DNA of 64,000 nt, from assembly GCF_000463015.1 (NCBI RefSeq), contig NC_022247.1, positions 496,001 through 560,000 on the forward strand, in the 5' to 3' direction. Each line of letters begins with the position of its first letter. Within the stretch, counting starts at the first letter, position 1. This DNA is from Variovorax paradoxus B4 (GTDB taxonomy: Bacteria > Pseudomonadota > Gammaproteobacteria > Burkholderiales > Burkholderiaceae_C). The position numbers and the translations under genes were made by a program. Below, one piece after another: positions 27,752 through 45,498 of the stretch. The notes under the pieces were generated by a model. That model had not been told where the DNA came from and made no database searches. It saw only the letters and a program-made list of their open reading frames with translations.

Positions 27752-28606
27752 GTGACTGAATCCATTTCCACTTCTTCGTCCCTTTCCGAGTCTTCCACGC
27801 CCCCCCTGCGGCGCATCGCGATCGCAGGCGCTTCGGGCCGCATGGGCCGCATGCTGGTCGAGGCGGTGCGCGAGGCGCAGGATTGCCGGCTGGCCGGCGC
27901 ACTCGACATGGCGGGCAGCAACGCCGTCGGCGCCGATGCGGCCGCCTTTCTCGGGTTCACGAGTGGCGTGCCGATCGTGGCCGACCTGCGCAACGGCCTG
28001 CAGGACGCGCAGGTGCTCATCGACTTCACCCGCCCCGAAGGAACGCTCGCGCACCTGGCGGTCTGCCGCGAACTCGGCGTGCAGGCCGTGATCGGCACCA
28101 CCGGCTTCAGCGATGCGCAGAAGGCCGAGATCGCCGAGATCGCCAAGGACATCGCGATCATGGTCTCGCCCAACATGAGCGTGGGCGTCAACGTCACCTT
28201 CAAGCTGCTCGAAATGGCGGCCAAGGCGCTCTCGACGGGCTACGACATCGAGATCATCGAGGCGCACCACCGCCACAAGGTCGATGCGCCCTCGGGCACC
28301 GCGCTCAAGATGGGCGAGGTCATTGCCGAGGCGCTGGGCCGCGACCTGAAGGAATGCGCCGTCTACGGCCGCGAAGGCATCACCGGCGAGCGCGACCCGT
28401 CGACCATCGGCTTTGCCGCCATCCGCGGCGGCGACATCGTGGGCGACCACACCGTGCTGTTCGCGGGCACCGGCGAGCGCATCGAGATCACCCACAAGTC
28501 GGCCAGCCGCGTCACCTACGCGCAGGGCGCCCTGCGCGCCGTGCGCTTCCTGGCCGGCCAGAAGGCAGGCCTGTTCGACATGTTCGACGTGCTGGGCCTG
28601 CGCTGA
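27752..28606 (+). CDS. dapB: 4-hydroxy-tetrahydrodipicolinate reductase DapB
   Basis: DapB catalyses an NAD(P)H-dependent step of the diaminopimelate/lysine pathway. The 284-residue protein has the Rossmann motif [18 protein letters not shown], the catalytic region [20 protein letters not shown] (the E(A/L)HHxxKxDAPSGTA signature) and a C-terminal [12 protein letters not shown]. The start is GTG, preceded by weak ribosome-binding sequence, and gives a Ser/Thr-rich extension of about 18 residues before the fold. It is the first of three closely spaced genes with exbB and exbD. Confidence 0.96.
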   Translation: MTESISTSSSLSESSTPPLRRIAIAGASGRMGRMLVEAVREAQDCRLAGALDMAGSNAVGADAAAFLGFTSGVPIVADLRNGLQDAQVLIDFTRPEGTLAHLAVCRELGVQAVIGTTGFSDAQKAEIAEIAKDIAIMVSPNMSVGVNVTFKLLEMAAKALSTGYDIEIIEAHHRHKVDAPSGTALKMGEVIAEALGRDLKECAVYGREGITGERDPSTIGFAAIRGGDIVGDHTVLFAGTGERIEITHKSASRVTYAQGALRAVRFLAGQKAGLFDMFDVLGLR

Positions 28607-28613
28607 AAGAACG

Positions 28614-29321
28614 ATGAGCGTCCTCGAATTGCTGACCCACGGCGACGGCGTGAGCCGCTCGGTGGCGGCGCTGCTGCTCGCCATGTCGATCTCGAGCTGG
28701 GTGGTGATTCTCTGGAAAGCCTGGCTGCTGCGCGGCGGCACGCGCGACGTGCTGCGCAGCATCGCCGCATTCTGGCAATCGGCCACGCTCGCCGATGCGC
28801 AGCAGCGGCTCCAGGCCTTCGACCGCGCCGCCCTGGTGGGGCCGGCGGTGAGCGCCATCAGGAATGCGGCAGCAGCAGATGCAGGCGATGCAACGCTCGG
28901 CGCGACCACCGGCGACCGCAACCAGCGGCTCACGCGGGCGCTGCGCGGCGCGCTGCATGGCGCGCTGCGGCGCCTGCAGTCCGGCCAGATCCTGCTGGCC
29001 ACGGTCGGTGCCACGGCGCCCTTCGTGGGCCTGCTCGGCACCGTGTGGGGCATCTACGGCGCGCTGTCGGGCATTGCCGGCCAGACGGGCGGCTTCACGA
29101 TCGACAAGGTGGCCGGCCCGGTGGGCGAGGCGCTGGTGATGACGGCTTTCGGCCTGGCCGTGGCCATTCCGGCCGTGCTGGCCTACAACGTGTTCGGCCG
29201 CGTCATCGGCCGCATCGAAGCCGAGCTCGAGGGATTTGCGCACGACCTGCTCGGCAGCTTCGGCAGCGCCCCGGTACCCGCCGCGCCGCCGCCCGCGCGG
29301 CCCATGCCGGTGTCGGCCTAG
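28614..29321 (+). CDS. exbB: MotA/TolQ/ExbB proton channel family protein
   Basis: The 235-residue inner-membrane protein is a stator of TonB/TolA-type energy transduction. Membrane segment 1 is VAALLLAMSISSWVVILWKA; segments 2 and 3 lie at about ILLATVGATAPFVGLLGTVW and GEALVMTAFGLAVAIPAVLA, with the family motif GLLGTVWGIYGAL. It begins seven bases after dapB and precedes exbD by 22 bases. Whether it serves TonB or TolA is undecided since no tolA, tolB or tonB is adjacent; the symbol is by family. Confidence 0.9.
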   Translation: MSVLELLTHGDGVSRSVAALLLAMSISSWVVILWKAWLLRGGTRDVLRSIAAFWQSATLADAQQRLQAFDRAALVGPAVSAIRNAAAADAGDATLGATTGDRNQRLTRALRGALHGALRRLQSGQILLATVGATAPFVGLLGTVWGIYGALSGIAGQTGGFTIDKVAGPVGEALVMTAFGLAVAIPAVLAYNVFGRVIGRIEAELEGFAHDLLGSFGSAPVPAAPPPARPMPVSA

Positions 29322-29343
29322 CCCCGGCGGAGCACAGGAACAT

Positions 29344-29823
29344 ATGGCCTTCGGTCGCACCTCCCTGGGCAGCAGTGCCGCTGGCGGCGGGCGCGCGACG
29401 GGAGCCGGCGGACAGCGGCCGCTGTCCGACATCAACGTCACGCCGCTGGTCGACGTGATGCTGGTGCTGCTGGTGATCTTCATCATCACCGCGCCGCTGA
29501 TGGCGAGTTCGATCAAGCTCGACCTGCCGCAGACCGATGCCGGCCAGCCCAACGACACGCCCAAGTTCGTGAGCGTGTCGGTCGATGCCTCGGGCAAGAC
29601 CTTCTTCAACGACCAGGCGGTGACGGACGAGGAACTGGCCGCCCGGCTGCAGAAGGCCGCCGCCGACAGCAAGGACACCGAAGTGCAGCTGCGCGCCGAC
29701 CAGACCGTGCCCTACGGCAAGCTGGTGGCGCTGATGGGCATCGCGAACAAGGCGGGCCTGAACCGCATCGGGTTCGTGACCGAGGCGCCCGCGCAAGGCC
29801 AGCCGCCGCCGGCCCCGCGCTGA
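29344..29823 (+). CDS. exbD: ExbD/TolR family biopolymer transport protein
   Basis: The 159-residue partner of the ExbB-like protein has a single membrane segment with the proton-carrying Asp: INVTPLVDVMLVLLVIFIIT. A periplasmic domain follows, with VSVDASGKTFFNDQAVTDEE and VQLRADQTVPYGKLVALMG. The N terminus is Gly/Ala-rich, and the tail ends PPPAPR. In related genomes, as I recall, leuS follows directly; here it begins 18 kb later. Confidence 0.93.
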   Translation: MAFGRTSLGSSAAGGGRATGAGGQRPLSDINVTPLVDVMLVLLVIFIITAPLMASSIKLDLPQTDAGQPNDTPKFVSVSVDASGKTFFNDQAVTDEELAARLQKAAADSKDTEVQLRADQTVPYGKLVALMGIANKAGLNRIGFVTEAPAQGQPPPAPR

Positions 29824-29856
29824 CGCCCAGGACGCCGGACGACCGGTCCGGTCGGC

Positions 29857-30759
29857 TCAATCGGGCGCCGATGGCGCGCGTTTCTTCAGGCCCGGCAGCG
29901 TCCAGCCCAGTGTCATGCCCGCGGCCGCCAGCAGGATCGCGGCAGCGCCCAGAAGCTGTGCGGGATGCAGCCGCTGGCCGAAAGCCAGGTAGTCCACGCC
30001 GATCGCCACCACCGGATAGATGAAGGACAGCGCGCCCGCCATGTGCGTCGGGAGCTTCTGGATCGCGCCGTAGAGCAGCGTGAAAACCAGCCCCGTGTAG
30101 ACGACGCCCATGGCCAGATGCGTGCCCCACACGCCGGCATTCTTCGGAAGCTCCGCCAGGTTGGCAAACGGCGCCAGCAGCACGCTGCCCACGCAGACCT
30201 GGACCAGCGCGATCAGGTGGGGCGGCGTGCCGTCGAGCTGCTTCGCGACGATGGCTGCAATGGCGTAGAAGAACGCAGCCCCCAGCGCCATCAGGATGCC
30301 CGGGACATACGAGGCGCCATGGCTGCCGCCGCCCGGCTTGGCCTCGGCAATCAGCAGGACGCCCGCGAACGCGATGCCCAGCCAGGCCAGCTTGGCCGCC
30401 GTCAGCCGCTCGGAGAAGAACAGGGCGCCAAGGCCCACCAGCATGAACGGCTGGGTGTTGTAGACCGCCGTGGCGATGGAGATCGACGCATGCGAGAACG
30501 ACGCGAAGATCAGCAGCCAGTTGAGCACCAGCGCGGCGCCGCCCAGCGCCGCCAGCGCAACGACGCGCAGCGTCAGCAGGCGCCTGCGAAGCAGCCCGAG
30601 CGCGGCGCACACCGCAACGAGCGTGAGGGCGCCGAAGGCGCAGCGCCAGAACAGCAGGTCGGCCAGCGGCTGGCCGGAGCGGATGACGAACCAGCCGATG
30701 GTTCCCGAAATGGCCATGGCCGCGCTCATTTCGAGCGCGCCCCGCATCTGTCTTTGCAT
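29857..30759 (-). CDS. DMT-family (EamA) transporter
   Basis: The 300-residue membrane protein has about ten hydrophobic helices in two EamA repeats: the first starts ALEMSAAMAISGTIGWFVI, and the second near VPGILMALGAAFFYAIAAIV. The family contains exporters of amino acids and metabolites. The start ATG 30759 gives normal length; a longer frame begins at 30840 but runs over the divergent promoter region. It is divergent from an Lrp-type regulator, a common pairing for amino-acid exporters, so export of an amino acid is inferred, weakly. Confidence 0.9.
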   Translation of the reverse strand: MQRQMRGALEMSAAMAISGTIGWFVIRSGQPLADLLFWRCAFGALTLVAVCAALGLLRRRLLTLRVVALAALGGAALVLNWLLIFASFSHASISIATAVYNTQPFMLVGLGALFFSERLTAAKLAWLGIAFAGVLLIAEAKPGGGSHGASYVPGILMALGAAFFYAIAAIVAKQLDGTPPHLIALVQVCVGSVLLAPFANLAELPKNAGVWGTHLAMGVVYTGLVFTLLYGAIQKLPTHMAGALSFIYPVVAIGVDYLAFGQRLHPAQLLGAAAILLAAAGMTLGWTLPGLKKRAPSAPD

Positions 30760-30816
30760 GATCGGAATTCTTGTGGAGCAAGTCTCAGGTTGCCATTGAT
30801 GTGCCGATGGGCCTAT

Positions 30817-30837
30817 GATTTTCCGAAGGGAAAAATC
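30817..30837. promoter_or_regulatory. Candidate operator between DMT exporter and Lrp-type regulator
   Basis: GATTTTCC and GGAAAAATC form an inverted repeat with a short GAAG-type centre. The site is A/T-rich at its arms, as expected for Lrp/AsnC-family boxes, and lies 54 bases before the regulator's start and 58 bases before the exporter's. Confidence 0.5.
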
Positions 30838-30890
30838 CATTCGATGCTAAGAAAACAAGGCAAAGCCCCGTTGTCTCCAAAGGATCTGAA

Positions 30891-31334
30891 ATGCTGGACG
30901 AGGTCGAACAAAAGATTCTCGAGGTCATGCTGCAGGACGCGCGCATCTCGCTGAAAGACCTGGCCGCCCGCGTCGGCATGTCTTCGCCGAGTGTTTCGGA
31001 GCGGCTTCGGCGGCTCGAAGAGCGCCGCGTGATCCGCGGCTACACGGTCGAGATCGATCCGAAGGCGCTGGGCTACCAGCTGCAGGCGATCGTGCGCATC
31101 CGCCCGTTGCCGGGCCAGCTGCAGGTGGTGCAGAAGCTGATCGAGAACACGCCCGAATTCGGCGAGTGCGACAAGGTCACGGGCGAAGATTGCTACATCG
31201 CACGCTTGTTCGTGCGCTCCATCGAGCAGCTCGACCAGGTGCTGGACCGCATCGTCGACAAGGCCGAGACGCACACGGCCATCGTCAAGATGCAGCCGAT
31301 ACGCCGGCGCGCGCCGCCCTTGCGGCTGGGCTGA
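30891..31334 (+). CDS. Lrp/AsnC-family transcriptional regulator
   Basis: The 147-residue protein has an N-terminal helix-turn-helix (LDEVEQKILEVMLQDARISL, then DLAARVGMSSPSVSERLRRL) and a C-terminal RAM ligand-binding domain with YTVEIDPKALGYQLQAIVRI, CDKVTGEDCYIARLFVRS and the TAIVKMQPIRRR end. Such proteins form octamers and respond to amino acids. The divergent DMT exporter gene is the likely target. The convergent glgP gene ends 24 bases downstream. Confidence 0.93.
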   Translation: MLDEVEQKILEVMLQDARISLKDLAARVGMSSPSVSERLRRLEERRVIRGYTVEIDPKALGYQLQAIVRIRPLPGQLQVVQKLIENTPEFGECDKVTGEDCYIARLFVRSIEQLDQVLDRIVDKAETHTAIVKMQPIRRRAPPLRLG

Positions 31335-31358
31335 GGCAAAGACCGGCGCGGCGCCGGC

Positions 31359-33842
<2,484 letters not shown>

Positions 33843-33888
33843 GGGCTTCGGTGAAGAGTTGCGGGGGTTGTGCGCCGTGGCGCTTTGT

Positions 33889-35376
33889 TCAGGTGCCGGC
33901 GGACTCGAACGCCTGCCGGTAGACCTCGATGTACTGGTCGGCGGCGGTGGCCCAGTCGGCCGAGCGCCGCATGGCGTTGCCGCGCACGCGGCGCCAGTCG
34001 GGCGCGCGCTGGTAGAGCGCGAAGGCGCGCCGCAGCGCGCGCTCGTAGTCGGCGGCGTCGAAGCGGTCGAACACGAAGCCGGTGGCGTGGCCGCTGGCCA
34101 TGTCTTCGAGCGTGCAGTCGACGACCGTGTCGGCCAGGCCGCCGACGCGGCGCACCAGTGGCAGGCTGCCGTACTTCAGGCCGTACATCTGCGTGAGGCC
34201 GCAGGGCTCGAAGAGCGATGGCACCAGCGTCACGTCGCCGCCGCCGAAGAGCTGGTGCGCCAGCGTTTCGTTGTAGCCGATGGTGACGCTGACCGAGCGG
34301 GGCGCGGCCGCCGCGCGCTCGCGGAAGGCTTCCTCGAGCCAGGCCTCGCCGCTGCCCAGCAGCGCGAGCTGCCCGCCTTCGGCCAGCAGGGCATCGAGGC
34401 CGCCGAGCACGAGGTGCAGGCCCTTCTGCTCGGTGAGCCGGCTGACCAGGATGAAGAGCGGCGCGTCGGGGCGCTCGGCCAGTCCGAGCTGGTGCTGCAG
34501 CACCGCCTTGCAACGCGCCTTGCCCGCCATGTGGCGGCCTTCGGGCGTGTGGTAGCCCTGCACCAGCGCGGTGTCGGTGGCCGGATTCCAGACCTGGTCG
34601 TCGACCGCGTTGAGGATGCCCGTGAGCACGCCGCCGCGCAGGCGCAGCAGGCCGTCGAGCCCGAAGCCCTGCTCGGGCGTCTGGATCTCGCGGGCGTAGG
34701 TCGGGCTCACGGTGGTCAGGCGGTCCGCGAAGTAGAGGCCGCCCTTCATGAACGACACCTGCCCGTGGTATTCGAGCCCGTTCATGTGGAACGCCGGCGC
34801 GGGCAGGCCGAGGTCGGCAAAGTTCCATGGTGCCGAGATGCCCTGGTAGGCCAGGTTGTGCACCGTGAACACGCTGCCCACGCGGGGCGCACCGGCCTCG
34901 CGCGCGAAGTGCAGGTAGGCCGGCGCCAGCCCCGCATGCCAGTCGTGCGCATGCACGACCTCGGGCTGCCAGGCGGGATCGAGCCCCTGCGCCAGCTGTG
35001 CCGCGGCCCAGCCCAGCAGCGCGAAGCGCCGGTGGTTGTCGCCGTAGGGCTGGCGCGTGGCGTCTTCGTAGGGGTTGCCGGGCCGGTCGTACAGCGCCGG
35101 CGCATCGATCACGTAGGCGGTGATCGGCGCCGCCGCGCCATCGATGGCGATGCGGCCCGCGCGCAGGCCGAAGCGTTCCTGGCCCCAGGGTGCGGTGAAT
35201 TCGGCCACCGGCGCCAGGTCGCGCACGCCGGCCAGGATGGCCGGGAAGCCGGGCAGCAGCACCCGCGCGTCCTGTCCGGCGGCCATGAGGGCGAGTGGCA
35301 GCGCGCCGGCCACGTCGGCGAGGCCACCGGTCTTGAGCAGGGGGAACAGTTCGGCGCTGACCTGGAGGATTCGCAT
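33889..35376 (-). CDS. glgA: Glycogen synthase GlgA
   Basis: GlgA (495 residues, GT5) extends the alpha-1,4-glucan from ADP-glucose. It begins [20 protein letters not shown] with the KTGGL nucleotide-sugar motif, and the GT-B C-terminal domain has [18 protein letters not shown] and [20 protein letters not shown] (the active-site E-x-x-GLTQMY). It starts 19 bases after glgC. Confidence 0.97.
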   Translation of the reverse strand: MRILQVSAELFPLLKTGGLADVAGALPLALMAAGQDARVLLPGFPAILAGVRDLAPVAEFTAPWGQERFGLRAGRIAIDGAAAPITAYVIDAPALYDRPGNPYEDATRQPYGDNHRRFALLGWAAAQLAQGLDPAWQPEVVHAHDWHAGLAPAYLHFAREAGAPRVGSVFTVHNLAYQGISAPWNFADLGLPAPAFHMNGLEYHGQVSFMKGGLYFADRLTTVSPTYAREIQTPEQGFGLDGLLRLRGGVLTGILNAVDDQVWNPATDTALVQGYHTPEGRHMAGKARCKAVLQHQLGLAERPDAPLFILVSRLTEQKGLHLVLGGLDALLAEGGQLALLGSGEAWLEEAFRERAAAAPRSVSVTIGYNETLAHQLFGGGDVTLVPSLFEPCGLTQMYGLKYGSLPLVRRVGGLADTVVDCTLEDMASGHATGFVFDRFDAADYERALRRAFALYQRAPDWRRVRGNAMRRSADWATAADQYIEVYRQAFESAGT

Positions 35377-35394
35377 CGGGGAAGCGTTGCGGCC

Positions 35395-36699
<1,305 letters not shown>

Positions 36700-36789
36700 C
36701 CTGTGTCTCCGTTCGTTCGTCGGTTTGTCGTCTTGACTCTTCGTCAGAGTTTCTGCAGCCAGCCTAGCACCGTGCGGCGCGGCTGGCTT

Positions 36790-38871
<2,082 letters not shown>

Positions 38872-38875
38872 CGCT

Positions 38876-41052
<2,177 letters not shown>

Positions 41053-41056
<4 letters not shown>

Positions 41057-42723
41057 ATCTGTTCTTTGCCAGCGGGCCGGCCGAAAAAGACACCATAGGG
41101 CGCCAGCGCCAGCATGCGCCTTTCGCCGCCGGCCTGCAGGGACGACGACGATGAAAGCGGATGCCCCGCGAGCGGCTCGAGCGCCTCGCGCAGGGCGATG
41201 GACACGGGCTCGCCTCCCAGGTTGAAGACAGCCTGCAGCGATTGGTTCCCTTCGCGCCGCTCGAACCGCAGCACGGGCTCCGGCGCATCGAGGAAGGCGA
41301 TGCTGCCGGTGCGCAGCAGCGGCTGGGTGCGGCGCCAGCGCAGCAGTGCGCGGCTGAATGCGAGCATCGAGTCGGGATCGGTGGACTGGCGGTCGACGGC
41401 CAGCGGCAGGTGGCGGCCGTAGACCGGCAGCCAGGGCCCGCCGGTGGTGAAGCCGGCGTGCAGTTCGTCGGCCTTCCAGGGCATGGGCGTGCGGCAGCCG
41501 TCGCGGCCCTTGAATTCGGGCCAGAACGCGCGGCCGTACGGGTCTTGCAGCAGCTCGAACGGCACCTCGGCCTCGGGCAGGCCGAGCTCCTCGCCCTGGT
41601 AGATGCTGGCGCTGCCGCGCAGCGCCAGCAGCAGCGCGAGCCAGAGCCGGTCGCGCCGCGTGTCTTCCGGGCCGCCGCCGTTCCAGCGCGTGGCCACGCG
41701 CGGCACGTCATGGTTGGACACGGCCCAGCAGCCCCAGCCGCCCGTCGGCGCGAGCGCATGGTCGAGCGTCTCGACCTGGTGGCGCAGATGCCTGGCGCTG
41801 TGCTCGGCCGTCAGCAGGCTGAAGCTGTAGGCCAGGTGCAGGCGCTTGCCCAGTTCGGTGTACTGCGCCATGACGGGCGGCGCGTTCTCGTCGCCGACCT
41901 CGCCGAGCGCGACCGCGCCGTAGTCATCGAGCAGCCCGCGCAGGCTCTCGAGGAAGCCCAGGTTCTCCATCTGGCTCTTGTCGTAGAGGTGCTGCTGCAT
42001 GGCATAGGGGTTGTCGGCCCGCACCGTGCTCACCGCGTCCAGCGAGGCGGCGCTGGACGGCGGGTTGTCGCGCAGCAGCGCGTCGTGGAACTGGTGGTTG
42101 CAGGCATCGAAGCGGAAGCCGTCCACGCCGCGCTCGCACCAGAAGCGCACCTCGCCCAGCAGCGCTTCCTGCACCTCGGCGCAGTGGAAGTTCAGGTCGG
42201 GCTGCTCCTTGAGGAAACTGTGCAGGTAGTACTGGCGGCGGCGCGAATCCCATTGCCAGGCCGGTCCGCCGAAGACCGACAGCCAGTTGGTGGGCGGCGT
42301 GCCGTCGGGCCGCGGGTCGGCCCACACGTACCAGTCGGCCTTGGGGTTGTTGCGGCTCGTGCGGCTTTCGGCGAACCAGGCGTGCTGGTCGGAGGTGTGC
42401 GAAAGCACCTGGTCGATGATGATCTTCAGGCCCAGCGCATGCGCGCGCGCCAGCATCTCGTCGAAATCGGCCAGCGTGCCGAAGATCGGATCGACGGCGC
42501 GGTAGTCGGCCACGTCGTAGCCGAAGTCCTTCATCGGCGAACGGAAGAAGGGCGACACCCAGATCGCATCGGCCCCCAGGCTTGCCACGTGCTCGAGCCG
42601 CGACGTGATGCCGGGCAGGTCGCCGATGCCATCGCCGTTGCTGTCCATGAAGCTGCGCGGATAGATCTGGTAGATCACCGCGCCGCGCCACCATTCGCTG
42701 TTGCTGTTGTTACTGCTGCGCAT
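41053..42723 (-). CDS. Alpha-glucosidase, GH13 (oligo-1,6-glucosidase/maltase type)
   Basis: The 556-residue protein begins [20 protein letters not shown] and has the barrel motifs [16 protein letters not shown] (Asp nucleophile), [12 protein letters not shown] (Glu) and [13 protein letters not shown] (Asp), consistent with the alpha-glucosidase subgroup of GH13 from proteobacteria (AglA-like). It has no signal peptide and is likely cytoplasmic, cutting maltose/malto-oligosaccharides to glucose. It is the first gene of the operon, upstream of glgB. Being placed here suggests trimming of glucan ends; trehalose synthase is less likely because the length and motifs do not match. Confidence 0.9.
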
Positions 42724-42870
42724 GCTGCCCCTGTGGTCTGGAAATCATTGTGGCATGCGAGATCCGGGCCCGATCCATGCAAGGCTCGCCGCGGTGCCCC
42801 TCAAAAGCTTTCTACACTGGGCGCGGGTTTCGAGAATGAGAACCCCAGCTTCCAGTCCCGTTTCCGCAAG
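42724..42870. promoter_or_regulatory. Divergent promoter region: glucan operon / flavoprotein module
   Basis: This 147-base region must contain the promoters for the six-gene glucan operon and for the monooxygenase module. An interrupted palindrome at 42753-42780 has outer arms GCATG/CATGC around GATCCGGGCCCGATC. For the rightward module, TTTCTACACT near 42808 could include a -10 element, but no convincing -35 was found. Confidence 0.4.
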
Positions 42871-44346
42871 ATGACAACCGACTTCGCCTCCCTCGCACTT
42901 TCCCCGTCGCCAGAAGGACTCGCCGCACTCGAGCAGCGGCTTGCCAAGGATCTCGAATGCCTCGGCTGGCCCGCGCGCTCTTGGATGCCCGTTCGCGCGC
43001 ACGGCGGCGAGCCCGTGCTGGACGTGGCCATCATCGGTGCCGGCCAGGCCGGACTGGCCGCCGCCGCGGCCCTGGCGCAGCAAGGCATCCGGGCCGTGGT
43101 GTTCGACCGCTCGCCCGCGGGCAACGAGGGCCCGTGGGCCACCACGGCGCGCATGGAAACGCTGCGCTCGCCCAAGGAACTGACCGGTCCCGCGCTGGGG
43201 CTGCCCTCGCTGACCTTTCGCGCCTGGTTCGAGGCCCAGTTCGGCGCCGAGGCCTGGGGCTCGATGGACAAGATCCCGCGCCTGCAGTGGATGGACTACC
43301 TGCGCTGGTACCGCCGCGTGATGTCGGTGGACGTGCGCAACGACACGGCCGTCACCGGCATCCAGCCGCTGCCCGATGCGGCGATGGTGCGGCTGGCGTT
43401 GCGCACGCCAGCCGGCGCGCAGCGGGTGCTGGCACGCCGCGTCGTGCTTGCCACGGGGCGCGACGGGCTCGGCGGCCCTGCGGTTCCCGCTTTCGTCAAT
43501 GCGCTGCCGCGCTCGCAATGGGCGCACTCGTCCGACGAGATGGACTACGGCAGGCTGGCCGGACTGCGCGTGGGCGTGGTCGGCGCGGGCTCGTCGGCCA
43601 TGGACAGCGCGGGCACCGCGCTGGAAGCTGGCGCGCGCAGCGTCGAACTGCTGATCCGCCGGCCCGACCTGCCGCGCGTCAACAAGGGCAAGGGCGCCGG
43701 CGTGCCGGGCCTGACGCAGGGCCACTACGACCTGCCCGACGCGTTCAAGTGGCGCGTGCGCCACTACATCAACGTGGCCAACGTGCCGCCGCCGCATGGC
43801 AGCACGCTGCGCGTCTCGCGGTACCCCAACGCATTCTTCAATTTCGGCTGTCCCGTGCTCTCGATCGAGCCGCAGGGCAGGTCGATGCGCGTGGCCACGC
43901 CCAGGGGAGATTTCGAGTTCGACTTTCTCATTGTTTCCACCGGTTTCAAGATCGACTGGCGCAGCCGTCCCGAGTTCGACACCATTGCATCGCATGTGCG
44001 AACGTGGAAGGACCGCTTCGTGCCCGCCCCCGGCGCCGAGGACCAGGAGCTGGCCGATTCGCCCGATCTCGGGCCGGTGTTCGAATTCCGCGAGCGCGCG
44101 GCGGGCCAATGCCCGGGCCTGGACCGCATCCATTGCTTCTGCTATCCGGCGGCCTTGTCGCACGGCACGGTGTCGGGCGACATTCCCGCGATCAGCGATG
44201 GCGCCAGGCGGCTTGCGAGCGGCATGGCCAGCCTGTTCTATCGCGAGGACTTCGAGCAGCACTTCGCCAACCTCGAGGCCTACAGCGAGCCCGAACTGTT
44301 CGGCGACGAATGGGTGCCCGCGCCGCCGCCCGCCGAACGCAGCTGA
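42871..44346 (+). CDS. Flavin-containing monooxygenase-like FAD/NAD(P)-binding protein
   Basis: The 491-residue protein shows two dinucleotide-binding motifs: FAD GAGQAG at residues 56-61 (DVAIIGAGQAGLAAAAAL) and an NADP-type GAGSSAMDSA further on, plus the ATG-like motif IVSTGFKIDW. This is the architecture of class B flavoprotein monooxygenases and related ornithine hydroxylase-like enzymes. The N-terminal 50 residues before the first motif are unusual. The start ATGACAACCGACTTC is chosen because sequence upstream belongs to the divergent promoter. The two following genes encode CMD-like proteins, and the genes are spaced 25 and -4 bases, so they form one operon. The substrate is unknown. 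Confidence 0.85.
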   Translation: MTTDFASLALSPSPEGLAALEQRLAKDLECLGWPARSWMPVRAHGGEPVLDVAIIGAGQAGLAAAAALAQQGIRAVVFDRSPAGNEGPWATTARMETLRSPKELTGPALGLPSLTFRAWFEAQFGAEAWGSMDKIPRLQWMDYLRWYRRVMSVDVRNDTAVTGIQPLPDAAMVRLALRTPAGAQRVLARRVVLATGRDGLGGPAVPAFVNALPRSQWAHSSDEMDYGRLAGLRVGVVGAGSSAMDSAGTALEAGARSVELLIRRPDLPRVNKGKGAGVPGLTQGHYDLPDAFKWRVRHYINVANVPPPHGSTLRVSRYPNAFFNFGCPVLSIEPQGRSMRVATPRGDFEFDFLIVSTGFKIDWRSRPEFDTIASHVRTWKDRFVPAPGAEDQELADSPDLGPVFEFRERAAGQCPGLDRIHCFCYPAALSHGTVSGDIPAISDGARRLASGMASLFYREDFEQHFANLEAYSEPELFGDEWVPAPPPAERS

Positions 44347-44371
44347 ATTGCAGACCTCTTCATCGAAACGC

Positions 44372-44896
44372 ATGACCATTCCTCTTTCCGACTCAGCCCC
44401 CGCCGTCGACGTGATCGACGCCACGGTGCCATTGGTGCCCGGCCACGCCACCCGCCTGCTGCGCCAGCAACGCGACAAGGTCGTGGCGGCCACGCAGGGC
44501 AGCTACGACGCGATGTTCTCGCCATCGGTCGAAGGCCTCTCGGTGCCCGAGCGCCTGCTGGTCGCACTGCACGCGTGCAGCGTCTCGAAAGCCGCGACGC
44601 TCGCCGCGCACTACCGCGAGCGATTGCTGGCCGAGGGCGCGGACCGCGAGCTGATCGCGGCCGTGGGAAGCGGCGCTGCGGTGGCGGATGTGCGCCTGCG
44701 CACGGTGCTGGCATTCACCGCCAGCCTGATCGAGCGCCCCATCGAGGGCGACAAGGCCGCGGTGCAGGCGCTGGCCGACGCAGGGCTCACGACGCCCGCC
44801 ATCGTCGCGCTGGGCCAGCTGATCGCCTTTCTCTCCTACCAGGTCCGCGTGGTCGCGGGCCTGCAGGCGCTGGCCGCCGCGGAGGTCGTTCAATGA
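44372..44896 (+). CDS. CMD-domain protein lacking the CxxC pair (Avi_7170-like)
   Basis: The 174-residue helical protein resembles the carboxymuconolactone-decarboxylase/AhpD superfamily: the core LSVPERLLVALHACSVSKAA followed by LAAHYRERLLAEGADRELI and a second helical part VRTVLAFTASLIERP-like. The redox CxxC of AhpD is absent; only one Cys is seen. I recall an NCBI family named after Avi_7170 for such proteins, always next to an Avi_7169-like partner, as here. Its stop overlaps the start of the partner (ATGA). Function unknown. Confidence 0.75.
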   Translation: MTIPLSDSAPAVDVIDATVPLVPGHATRLLRQQRDKVVAATQGSYDAMFSPSVEGLSVPERLLVALHACSVSKAATLAAHYRERLLAEGADRELIAAVGSGAAVADVRLRTVLAFTASLIERPIEGDKAAVQALADAGLTTPAIVALGQLIAFLSYQVRVVAGLQALAAAEVVQ

Positions 44897-45498
44897 ACGC
44901 GCCGATCCGCATCAAGGGCTTCACCAACGAGGTGCTGAGCTGGAAGCCCTGGCTCGACCCGGTCGCTGTCGCCGCGGCCACGCCGGCCCAGCTGGCCGCG
45001 CTCGACGAGATGAGCCCGCAGGCCCGCACCTCGCCCTATTTCCTGGTGCTGGCGCACCAGCCCGAGATGCTGCTGCAGCGCTCCATCGCCTTCAACGCGA
45101 TCATGTTCGCGCCGGGCGGCATGCCGCGCGCAGAGCGCGAGCTGGGCGCCACGGTGGAGTCGCGCGTCAACGGCTGCGTGTACTGCGCCTCGGTGCATGC
45201 CCAGCGCTTCGAGCAGCTGGCCAAGCGCAGCGACGTGATCTCCCAGGTGTTCGAGGAGCCGGCTTCCGCGGGCACCACGCCGCGCGAGAAGGCCATCGTC
45301 GAGTTCTCGATCCGGCTCGGTGCCGAGCCCGGCAAGGTGTCGGCCGAGGACGTGCGAATGCTCAAGGAGGTGGGGCTGGCCGAGCTCGAGATCCTCGACC
45401 TGGTTCACTCCGTGGCGCTCTTCGCCTGGGCCAACCGGCTGATGCTCAACCTGGGCGAGCCGGTCTTTCCGGCAGCGGCTGCGGCAGCCGCTTCATAG
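44893..45498 (+). CDS. Alkylhydroperoxidase-domain protein with CxxC (Avi_7169-like)
   Basis: The 201-residue protein has the AhpD-type redox motif CVYCASVH, with C95, C98 and H102, the last two together with upstream Glu forming the proton-relay arrangement expected of AhpD-fold peroxidases. The N-terminal 90 residues precede the domain. It resembles the Avi_7169 family from memory. Coupled translation with the preceding CMD-like protein suggests a heteromeric complex in which this subunit carries the catalytic cysteines. Its 3' end overlaps the convergent dehydrogenase by six bases. Substrate unknown; peroxide or organic-peroxide reduction is inferred from fold. Confidence 0.8.
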   Translation: MNAPIRIKGFTNEVLSWKPWLDPVAVAAATPAQLAALDEMSPQARTSPYFLVLAHQPEMLLQRSIAFNAIMFAPGGMPRAERELGATVESRVNGCVYCASVHAQRFEQLAKRSDVISQVFEEPASAGTTPREKAIVEFSIRLGAEPGKVSAEDVRMLKEVGLAELEILDLVHSVALFAWANRLMLNLGEPVFPAAAAAAAS

